DNA from: an uncultured Eubacteriales bacterium
GTDB taxonomy: Bacteria; Bacillota; Clostridia; Peptostreptococcales; Anaerovoracaceae
DNA: 17,488 bases
Direction: 5' to 3'
Assembly (NCBI GenBank): GCA_905206455.1
Contig: CAJLHL010000045.1
Location: forward strand, 1 to 17,488
Both the position numbers and the translations under genes were made by a program. Position 1 is the first letter of the stretch. Each line of letters begins with the position of its first letter. The notes beneath the pieces are model-generated. The model searched no databases and was not told the origin of the DNA. It saw only the letters and a list, made by a program, of their open reading frames with translations. Shown in pieces: positions 6,910 to 12,950 of the stretch.

Positions 6910-7931
6910 AAGAGAACTGTCTGATGGGAAAGGAGTACATAGAATTGAGAAGTTCATTGGATGCGTTATGCAGGAGTTTTATAGAAAATAAGGAGACGAT
7001 CAGAGATACATTTCCGTGGGACAGCGTCTATCTTTATCCCGTCTGCGGGGCTGTTTTTACAGATAAGCGCCGTCGGGCCGACGGAGAACAGCTGAAATAC
7101 TGCAGAGATCTGCTGCGGGATGAAACCGGAGTTTTTTCGAGTTTCCGGGGCCTCGTACGGATCGCAGTTATCTCTCTGCTTTGTGCGGGAGGAGAGATAG
7201 AAAGCCGGCTGAAGAGGACGATTCAGGTTTACGATGCGCTCAGGAAGCATTTTTTCTCTTCTCAGTATCTGCCTGTAGCGGCTGTGATGATCGCCGATCT
7301 GGTCCGGCCGGAAAAATATGACGAGACGGCTGCCCGTGTCAGACATATTTATGATCTGATGAAAAACGAGCATCCTTTTCTCACTTCCGGTGAGGACAGT
7401 GTATTTGCCGCGATGCTGGCGCTGTCTCCGATGACGGATGCGGAGATCGTCTCTGAGACCGAGCGGTGTTTTGAGCTTTTGAAAGGGGAATTTTTTTCCT
7501 CAAACGCAGTGCAGTCTCTCAGCCACGTATTGGCTCTGGGCGAGGGGACGCCGGAAGAAAAATGCAGGAAGACGATGGAGCTTTTTCACGGGCTGAAGAA
7601 AAAGGGCTGCCGTTATGGTACCGGTTATGAGCTGGCGACGCTGGGAGCGCTGGCGCTGCTTCCAAAGGAGGCCGATTCGACGGTCGGAGAGCTGATCGAG
7701 GCGGATCATTTTCTGGAAAAGCAGAAAGGTTATGGTGTTTTCGGTCTGGGGAGAAAGCAGAGACTGATGCATGCGGGAATGCTGCTGACCAGCGATTATC
7801 TGGGAACGGACAGCAGCCCGGTGATGAATTCCGCCGCTCTCAGCGGTGTGGTTTCCTTAGTGGCAGCACAGCAGACTGCGGTCTGTGCAGCGATCGCTGC
7901 TGCCAGCACCGCTGCCGCGGCGTCGTCTTAG
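6906..7931 (+). CDS. DUF4003-family protein of unknown function
   Basis: A 341-residue, mostly helical protein that I recognise as DUF4003, known from Firmicutes and without an assigned function. Typical stretches are the opening SFIENKETIRDTFPWDSVYLYPVCG (shown by its FPWDSVYLYP core), then GVFSSFRGLVRIAVISLL, YLPVAAVMIADLV, and HPFLTSGEDSVFAAMLALS. The last 45 residues are Ala/Val/Ser rich and hydrophobic (SGVVSLVAAQQTAVCAAIAA), possibly a membrane-associating tail. The start at 6906 is fixed by GGAGG at 6891-6895 and by the four-base overlap with the XRE gene; an open frame further upstream only shadows the XRE gene. Twelve bases separate it from the AEC carrier, so the three form one operon. 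Confidence 0.88.
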   Translation: MKENCLMGKEYIELRSSLDALCRSFIENKETIRDTFPWDSVYLYPVCGAVFTDKRRRADGEQLKYCRDLLRDETGVFSSFRGLVRIAVISLLCAGGEIESRLKRTIQVYDALRKHFFSSQYLPVAAVMIADLVRPEKYDETAARVRHIYDLMKNEHPFLTSGEDSVFAAMLALSPMTDAEIVSETERCFELLKGEFFSSNAVQSLSHVLALGEGTPEEKCRKTMELFHGLKKKGCRYGTGYELATLGALALLPKEADSTVGELIEADHFLEKQKGYGVFGLGRKQRLMHAGMLLTSDYLGTDSSPVMNSAALSGVVSLVAAQQTAVCAAIAAASTAAAASS

Positions 7932-7943
7932 AGTGGGGTCTTT

Positions 7944-8891
7944 ATGCAGAATTTAATTTTCAGCCTGAACGCTACGATCCCGGTGTTTTTCGTCATGGCG
8001 GCAGGCTATCTTTTGCGCCGGATCGGGATATTAAACGGCGGTTTTGTGGAGACGCTGGACAAATTCAATTTCCGGGTGACTCTTCCGATTCTGCTGATTA
8101 CCGATCTGGGCAGAGCGGATTTTTATCAAGTCTGGGATACCCGTTTTGTCCTGTACTGTTTTTTCGTCACACTGGCCAGTATTGCGGCCGCGGCTCTTCT
8201 GTCGCTTCCGGCGCTGAAGAACCGGTCGGAACGGGGAGAGTTCATACAGGCTTCTTTCCGGGGAAGCGCGGCGGTACTGGGGATCGCTTTTATTCAGAAT
8301 ATTTATGGAAATGCGGGGATGGCGCCGCTGATGATGCTGGGAGCCGTTCCTCTCTATAATGTGATGACGGTGGTTATTCTGTCTTTTACCGCGCCGGGAA
8401 GCGGTGGATTTGACCGGCAGAGCATAAAAAAATCCATGACAAAAATCGTCACGAATCCTCTGATCATAGGCATTGCCGCCGGGCTGCTGCTGTCTCTTCT
8501 GCGGATCGAGCTGCCTTTGGTGGTGGATAAGACACTGGATCAATTTGCGGTGACGGCGACGCCGCTGGCTCTCGTCAGCCTTGGAGCAGGTTTTGAAGCG
8601 AAAAAGGCCGCGGCCAGGCTGAAACCGGCGCTTTTGAGCAGCTTTATCAAGCTGATGCTGCAGCCTGCCGTTTTTCTTCCTCTGGCCGTTTATCTGGGCT
8701 TTCAGGATGCAAAGATGGTAGCGATTCTCATCATGCTGGGTTCGCCCACCACGGTCAGCGCTTATATTATGGCAAAAAATATGGGACACGAGGGGACGCT
8801 GACTTCCGGCGCTATTGTTATCACCACGCTGTTCAGCTCCGTCAGCATTACTTTCTGGCTGTTCGTGCTCCGGACAATGGGGCTGATTTAG
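7944..8891 (+). CDS. AEC-family (auxin efflux carrier-like) transporter
   Basis: A 315-residue integral membrane protein with about ten hydrophobic segments in two halves of five, the AEC (bile/arsenite/riboflavin superfamily) pattern. Recognisable pieces: AAGYLLRRIGILNGGFVETLDKFNFRVTLP-type N-terminus (AGYLLRRIGIL, LNxFNFRVTLPILL), FRGSAAVLGIAFIQNIYG, TNPLIIGIAAGLLLSL, LALVSLGAGFE, and LGSPTTVSAYIMAKNMG near the end. Bacterial members export or import small dicarboxylates or amino acids; the substrate here is unknown, and auxin has no implied role. The ATG follows DUF4003 by 12 bases with a weak GTGGGGT ribosome binding site. No convincing terminator follows; the 8892-9088 gap holds only a small TCCGGA-TT-TCCGGA dyad and a GC-rich hairpin near 8988-9006 without T-runs. 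Confidence 0.92.
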   Translation: MQNLIFSLNATIPVFFVMAAGYLLRRIGILNGGFVETLDKFNFRVTLPILLITDLGRADFYQVWDTRFVLYCFFVTLASIAAAALLSLPALKNRSERGEFIQASFRGSAAVLGIAFIQNIYGNAGMAPLMMLGAVPLYNVMTVVILSFTAPGSGGFDRQSIKKSMTKIVTNPLIIGIAAGLLLSLLRIELPLVVDKTLDQFAVTATPLALVSLGAGFEAKKAAARLKPALLSSFIKLMLQPAVFLPLAVYLGFQDAKMVAILIMLGSPTTVSAYIMAKNMGHEGTLTSGAIVITTLFSSVSITFWLFVLRTMGLI

Positions 8892-9088
8892 AGATATTTT
8901 TTCTCCTGACTGTTTTCCTGTCTCCGGATTTCCGGACCGAGGCAGGCCGCAGGACGGGTGCTGCTGAAAAGTTCTTTCTTTTTATCCTGCCGGGAAGCGG
9001 CGGGACGTCTGCCGTTTCTGCTGTAAACTGAACAGGCAATAAAATAAGGTATTGGTTGATCGCAGGAATGCAGAACGGAGGAATTGAT

Positions 9089-9700
9089 TTGGCAGGAAAT
9101 ATTTTTGGCTATGTTCGCGTCAGCACCAGAGAACAGAATGAGGACAGGCAGCTTTTCGCAATGCGTCAGGCGAAAGTGCCGGAGCATAATATTTTTACAG
9201 ACCGGCAATCCGGCAAGGATTTTATGCGTCCCCAGTATCGCAGGATGGTCCGCCGCATGAAAAAAGACGATCTACTCTATATTAAAAGCATCGACCGTCT
9301 GGGGCGCAATTATGAAGAGATCCTGGAACAGTGGAGGGTTCTGACAAAAGAAAAGGGTGTGGACATCGTCGTGTTGGATATGCGCCTGTTGGATACGCGC
9401 CGGGGGAAAGATCTGATGGGGACTTTTCTCAGCGATATCGTCCTGCAGGTGCTTTCTTTTGTATCGGAAAATGAACGGACAAATATCCGTCAGCGCCAGG
9501 CGGAGGGAATCGCCGCAGCCAGAAAACGGGGCGTGAGATTCGGAAGACCCCGGCTGCCTCTGCCGGAAAATTATCCCGACGCTTACCAGCGGTGGAAAGC
9601 GGGACAGATTACCGGAACAGCCGCTGCCCGGGAGTGCGGGATGCCGCTTTCTACTTTTCGGTACCGGGCGGAGATTTTTGAAAGAGAACGATCGCTGTAA
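9089..9700 (+). CDS. small serine recombinase (resolvase/invertase family)
   Basis: A 203-residue site-specific recombinase. Residues 5-140 are the catalytic domain: FGYVRVSTREQ carries the nucleophile Ser12 and Arg10; IKSIDRLGRNYEEI and the long helix SFVSENERTNIRQRQAEGIAAA follow, with GVRFGRPR marking the linker. Residues about 160-195 form the C-terminal helix-turn-helix (KAGQITGTAAARECGMPLSTFRYR). It is full length and shows no damage. The start is taken as TTG at 9089 because CGGAGGA lies six bases before it (9076-9082); an ATG at 9068 has no usable site, and TTG suggests low expression. No transposase or transposon end accompanies it. Its stop lies five bases before an inverted-repeat-bounded segment, so it most likely inverts that DNA, like Hin-type invertases. 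Confidence 0.93.
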   Translation: MAGNIFGYVRVSTREQNEDRQLFAMRQAKVPEHNIFTDRQSGKDFMRPQYRRMVRRMKKDDLLYIKSIDRLGRNYEEILEQWRVLTKEKGVDIVVLDMRLLDTRRGKDLMGTFLSDIVLQVLSFVSENERTNIRQRQAEGIAAARKRGVRFGRPRLPLPENYPDAYQRWKAGQITGTAAARECGMPLSTFRYRAEIFERERSL

Positions 9701-9705
9701 CTGAG

Positions 9706-9732
9706 AACAGATTTGCAGAAAGGTTTACTTTT
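9706..9732 (+). repeat. left inverted repeat of the invertible segment
   Basis: Core TTTGCAGAAAGGTTTAC. Its reverse complement matches the right repeat at 26 of 27 positions; the only difference is C versus T. It lies inside a larger 34-base near-perfect dyad centred on TT. Confidence 0.88.
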
Positions 9733-9742
9733 CTGCAAATCT
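9709..9742. repeat. 34-base dyad: probable recombinase crossover site
   Basis: AGATTTGCAGAAAGGT (9709-9724), central TT (9725-9726), and ACTTTTCTGCAAATCT (9727-9742) are inverted copies with 15 of 16 positions matching. Two equal half-sites around a two-base non-palindromic centre are what a serine recombinase dimer needs. The same fold in RNA would be a long hairpin after the recombinase stop codon, but the downstream T content is modest, so terminator function is doubtful. Confidence 0.7.
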
Positions 9743-9760
9743 ATTCTTTCCTATAAATTT

Positions 9761-9789
9761 ATTCTATTATAAATTTTATACGTTTTCAA
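9761..9789 (-). promoter_or_regulatory. promoter carried by the invertible segment, facing the recombinase
   Basis: On the minus strand, TTGAAA (9784-9789) and TAGAAT (9761-9766) are separated by exactly 17 bases, five of six matches at each box. In the orientation seen here it would start near 9754 and read antisense into the 3' end of the recombinase gene. After inversion its boxes would map to about 9854-9859 and 9877-9882 on the plus strand and start near 9889, facing the SLH gene. Confidence 0.7.
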
Positions 9790-9910
9790 TACATGGAGTT
9801 GAAAGATCTGTAAAAATTGTCATTTCCCTCATCTCGGAAAGATTTCCGTAAACCGTTTTTTCAATTTTATTCGTTTAAATAATAAGAATATTACATTTTT
9901 AGCATAACAT

Positions 9911-9937
9911 AAAAGTAAACTTTTCTGCAAATCTGTT
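9911..9937 (-). repeat. right inverted repeat of the invertible segment
   Basis: Core GTAAACTTTTCTGCAAATC. Its inner part AAAAGT-AA-ACTTTT (9911-9924) is a perfect dyad with AA in the middle (9917-9918), the counterpart of the TT at the left site. The outer half-site is complete; the inner half diverges beyond AAAAGT (11 of 16 match). Confidence 0.88.
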
Positions 9938-9984
9938 TCCCTTATCATTCCATCTCAGGGCAGAAAAATAAAAGGAGGAAAATG

Positions 9985-12129
9985 ATGAAAAGGAAGTTGT
10001 TGTCGATGTTGCTGTCTGTATGTATGGTTGCAGCGACAGTGCCTGTTATGGCTTTTGCTGCTGACTCCAGCTATTCGGATACAGATGGTCACTGGGCAGA
10101 AGCGGCCATCAACCGCTGGAGTGATGCGGGTGTCGTAAAAGGAGTTACCGGGGATACTTTTAATCCGAACGGGGATATGACGCGGGCACAGGCGGCTCAG
10201 GTCTTCGCTAATCTGCTGAAGCTGAAAGAGAAAGCAGATATCAGCCAGTTTAAAGATGTGGCCGTTGATGCGTGGTATACGGACGCTATCGCTGCATGCG
10301 CAGCGAAGGGAATTCTCAGTGGAGTCAGTGCAGATGAGATGAATCCAAACGGTACGATGACGAGAGAAATGTTTTTCGTCATGTTTGCACGGGCACTGAA
10401 TCTCTCGGAGGAGGCTGCTTTGGATAAAGAATTTACAGACGCCGGCCAGATTTCTTCCTGGGCTCAGGGAAGTGTATACGCGCTGATCAATAACGGGTTT
10501 GTAAGCGGTGTTTCCGCGGATACAATCGCGCCGCGCAATGATATCAACCGCGCAAGCGTCGTTTCCCTTCTGAATCAGACGATCGTCTGTTATGCGGTGG
10601 AGAATGGCGAAGTCACTGCGGATAAGGAAGGTGTCATCCTGATTCTCGCCGATGACGTCACTGTCAAAGGAGATGCAGATGTTACCGTCGTAGTGGCGGC
10701 TGCAGATGCGAAGATTTCTCTGAAAGACTATAAAGGCAAGGCGGCGGTTATCGTTTCGGAAGATAACGTGGCGATATCTGATGCACCTGCAGGTACTGAG
10801 ATTGAAGCAGCAGAAAACGTAACCGGAGTGACGGCCAACGGTACGGGCGTCAGCGAAGGAACAGAAATTACAATTCCGGATAAGTCCACTTCCGGAGGTG
10901 GTTCTTCCGGCGGCAGCGGAGGCGGAAGTGAACCGGCGGTCAATGTAGCTCAGGAGGCTACCGACAAGGCGTGGAGTACCTTGAAGACAGAGCTGGAAAA
11001 AATCACCGGAAATAACGGTGATCCGCTGGTGACAGCGTCGTCAGATGAAAAGGGAGCGTATCAGCTGACATTAAATGTCGACGCTATTCAGGCGGGCTCG
11101 GGTGCATTCGAAGATGATTTCCTGAATGGACTGGCTACCAGAATCGGCGAGGCACTGAAAGCGAATTTCGGCAGTTCATCTATCATTAATGCTGATGGTA
11201 AACCGATCTATGTAAACGGTGAAATTCAGAATACCACACTGAAAGAAACGCTCTTCAGTATCGCTGACGGTTTCTTCTATACGCTGGCGAATATGGAACC
11301 GGCAGAGGACGGGATATATACCTATAAAACGGTAAAAGCATCTGTAAAGACGGGAAGTGATACTTACGAACCGACGCTGGCGATTCAGCTGAAAGGCGAT
11401 GATGTAGCGAAAGTAAAAGAACTCGCTTCCGTTCTGGAAAAGCATCTGCAGATGGAAATGCTCAGCAAGGCTGAAATTTCTGCTCGTTACGGCGTAGATG
11501 TAGCGGAAAATCAGGCGGCGGTCGTCACGATGGAAATGCCGGATGCACTGATGCGGAAAGCAGCGGAAATTGCAGAAAGTAAAAATTTAACGGCAGCTAC
11601 GGTGCAAAGTGCTTTTGACGATATTACAATCGAAGCATACTTAAACAAAATGGCCGGTTTTTCACTGGATGATATTCTGGGCAGCGGACAGAGTAGCGTC
11701 AATTCTGTACTGTCCACGGTGAATTCCAATGCAAACCTGATCAATAAAATTCTGTCAAAGATGACGGTCTCCGTCAACGAAACGGAGCTGTTCGACAGTG
11801 CGTTTGCTCCGGGATCTGAAGGAGATTCTTGGAAAAATTTCATGAGCGGTGTACAGGGAATGATTTCCGATGACATTCTGAAACAGAAGCCAGCAGATTA
11901 TAAGGTTAATACAGACAGCGCATACAAGGATGTGTATTATGCTGTTCCGGTGAAGATGCACGTCGATCTGGAAAGCTCTCTGGGCTTTATTGCTGATGAA
12001 ACGGTGGTCGTCGTACTGCATATCGATTTTTCGAAGTACATGACAGATGATGCGCAGGGAACGGAAAATGGCGGAACTGCTGATATTCCGGAAGTTCCTT
12101 CAGAAAATGAAGATCCTGCAGTTGCGTAA
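9985..12129 (+). CDS. SLH-domain surface protein with N-terminal anchor
   Basis: A 714-residue exported protein. Residues 1-26 are a signal peptide (KRK, hydrophobic core, cut near AFA-A). Three SLH domains follow (about 32-82, 88-138, 146-198), recognisable by WAEAAINRWSDAGVVKG, NPNGDMTRAQAAQVFANLL and their repeats; these bind secondary cell-wall polymer. A beta-rich part (about 205-295) leads to a Ser/Gly linker (about 302-317, SGGGSSGGSGGGS). The remaining 395 residues match no domain I recognise; they mix helices and strands and end in an acidic tail. The ATG at 9985 has AGGAGG six bases away; an ATG one codon earlier (9982) is only three bases away. It is first gene of a surface operon lying 48 bases after the inverted repeat. 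Confidence 0.9.
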   Translation: MKRKLLSMLLSVCMVAATVPVMAFAADSSYSDTDGHWAEAAINRWSDAGVVKGVTGDTFNPNGDMTRAQAAQVFANLLKLKEKADISQFKDVAVDAWYTDAIAACAAKGILSGVSADEMNPNGTMTREMFFVMFARALNLSEEAALDKEFTDAGQISSWAQGSVYALINNGFVSGVSADTIAPRNDINRASVVSLLNQTIVCYAVENGEVTADKEGVILILADDVTVKGDADVTVVVAAADAKISLKDYKGKAAVIVSEDNVAISDAPAGTEIEAAENVTGVTANGTGVSEGTEITIPDKSTSGGGSSGGSGGGSEPAVNVAQEATDKAWSTLKTELEKITGNNGDPLVTASSDEKGAYQLTLNVDAIQAGSGAFEDDFLNGLATRIGEALKANFGSSSIINADGKPIYVNGEIQNTTLKETLFSIADGFFYTLANMEPAEDGIYTYKTVKASVKTGSDTYEPTLAIQLKGDDVAKVKELASVLEKHLQMEMLSKAEISARYGVDVAENQAAVVTMEMPDALMRKAAEIAESKNLTAATVQSAFDDITIEAYLNKMAGFSLDDILGSGQSSVNSVLSTVNSNANLINKILSKMTVSVNETELFDSAFAPGSEGDSWKNFMSGVQGMISDDILKQKPADYKVNTDSAYKDVYYAVPVKMHVDLESSLGFIADETVVVVLHIDFSKYMTDDAQGTENGGTADIPEVPSENEDPAVA

Positions 12130-12159
12130 GCTGTTTTGAATGATTATCTGACACCCCTG

Positions 12160-12196
12160 AAAAACGGGCAGGCAGGATTCCTGTCTGCCCGTTTTT
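12160..12196 (+). terminator. strong rho-independent terminator inside the surface operon
   Basis: AAAAACGGGCAGGCAGG (12160-12176) pairs with CCTGTCTGCCCGTTTTT (12180-12196), 17 positions with one G-U and a three-base loop, followed by CTGCATTTTT. It stands 30 bases after the SLH stop and 24 bases before the next ATG, leaving no room for a separate promoter after it. Confidence 0.88.
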
Positions 12197-12220
12197 CTGC
12201 ATTTTTAGAAAGGAAGGGAT

Positions 12221-12943
12221 ATGGCAGAAAGATTGGCAATTTTTTCTGAATGGGCGGCGGCACACAGTTTATTTCTGTGTCTGTGTTTTGGAACTGCGGT
12301 GAGCGCTGTATGGCTGGTTATGTTTTGTAAACGCCTGAGTCTGCCCCGCAGTGTGATTCTTCCGCTGGCGATCGTTCATACGCTGGCAGGGCTGGTCTGT
12401 GTAAAATTATTTGCGGCGGCGGAATCTTTTGGAAACCCCTTAACTTCAGGAAACAGCCTGTTTGGTGCAGTTTTTTTTCTGCCAGCAGTCTATTTTGCAG
12501 GAGCGAAGCTGTCTCGCCGGCGATTCCGCGATGTATTCGATGTCTTTGTCCTGTGTATCATTTCGGTCCTTATCTTTGCACGCATCAGCTGCATCGTATC
12601 CGGATGCTGTGAAGGGGAGGTCATTCCGGGACATGCACCGTTGCGGTGGCCTGTCAGAGAGATGGAAATCCTGTTTCATACGTTGCTTTTGATTTTCTTC
12701 CTGCGGAAAATGCGGCGTATCTATCTGCAGGGAGAACTCTTTCCGCTCTATATGATAAGTTATGGAATTTTCCGTTTTTTTGATGAATGGCTGAGAAGTG
12801 GGCAGGCCGTTTTAGGGCCGCTGCACCGCGGTCACATCTGGTCGGTTTTCAGTATTCTGATCGGATGCGCTGTCTATTTTGAATTGCATGGGCGTGAAAA
12901 CGATCGGATAAAACGTGCAGGAAATAGAAAAAAGAGGAGGTAA
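12221..12943 (+). CDS. Lgt-like (prolipoprotein diacylglyceryl transferase family) membrane protein
   Basis: A 240-residue membrane protein with about seven hydrophobic segments. The pattern ARISCIVSGCCEGEV, PVREMEILFH and LYMISYGIFRFFDEWLR corresponds to the R-I-x-C-F-x-x-G-C-C-Y-G, P-V-Q-L-Y-E and YGIFRFxxEFLR stretches of Lgt-family proteins. Canonical Lgt moves diacylglycerol from phosphatidylglycerol to the lipobox cysteine. Here the signature Asn and Glu of classical Lgt are not conserved, and the FHGG-type histidine segment reads GNSLFGAVFF, so a different acceptor or activity is possible. Neither flanking SLH protein has a lipobox. GGAAGGG precedes the ATG. The stop at 12941-12943 is within the spacer of the next gene's ribosome binding site, so the two are coupled. 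Confidence 0.75.
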   Translation: MAERLAIFSEWAAAHSLFLCLCFGTAVSAVWLVMFCKRLSLPRSVILPLAIVHTLAGLVCVKLFAAAESFGNPLTSGNSLFGAVFFLPAVYFAGAKLSRRRFRDVFDVFVLCIISVLIFARISCIVSGCCEGEVIPGHAPLRWPVREMEILFHTLLLIFFLRKMRRIYLQGELFPLYMISYGIFRFFDEWLRSGQAVLGPLHRGHIWSVFSILIGCAVYFELHGRENDRIKRAGNRKKRR

Positions 12944-12950
12944 TAATAAT

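Larger units (their letters stand above)
9706..9937. other. candidate invertible promoter segment (inverton)
   Basis: A 232-base, strongly AT-rich segment bounded by 27-base inverted repeats, lying between a serine recombinase gene and the SLH surface operon. Crossover at the repeat centres (9725-9726 and 9917-9918) would invert about 192 bases. In the present orientation the best promoter inside is on the minus strand; no plus-strand pair in the segment scores well (for example TTCAAT and TAAGAA with 16 bases, three of six each). The 44 bases between the right repeat and the SLH start hold a ribosome binding site and no promoter. The present state therefore looks OFF for the surface operon. 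Inversion is predicted, not shown. Confidence 0.8.

Noticed and set aside
8031..8789. A 252-codon minus-strand open frame opposite the AEC carrier
   Set aside because: Its Arg/Gln/His-rich translation is typical of the antisense of a hydrophobic membrane protein, and no family is recognisable.
9089..9700. Recombinase as part of a transposon or integrated element
   Set aside because: No transposase, integrase, terminal repeats, target duplication or phage genes lie nearby, and the neighbouring genes look chromosomal.
9709..9742. Reading the dyad only as a terminator of the recombinase gene
   Set aside because: The following sequence lacks a proper T-run, the stem is AT-rich, and the same sequence recurs inverted at 9911-9937, which a terminator would not explain.
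12130..12160. A promoter TTGCGT-17-TATCTG (12122-12150) for the Lgt-like gene
   Set aside because: Only three of six bases match at each box, and a strong terminator lies between it and the gene.
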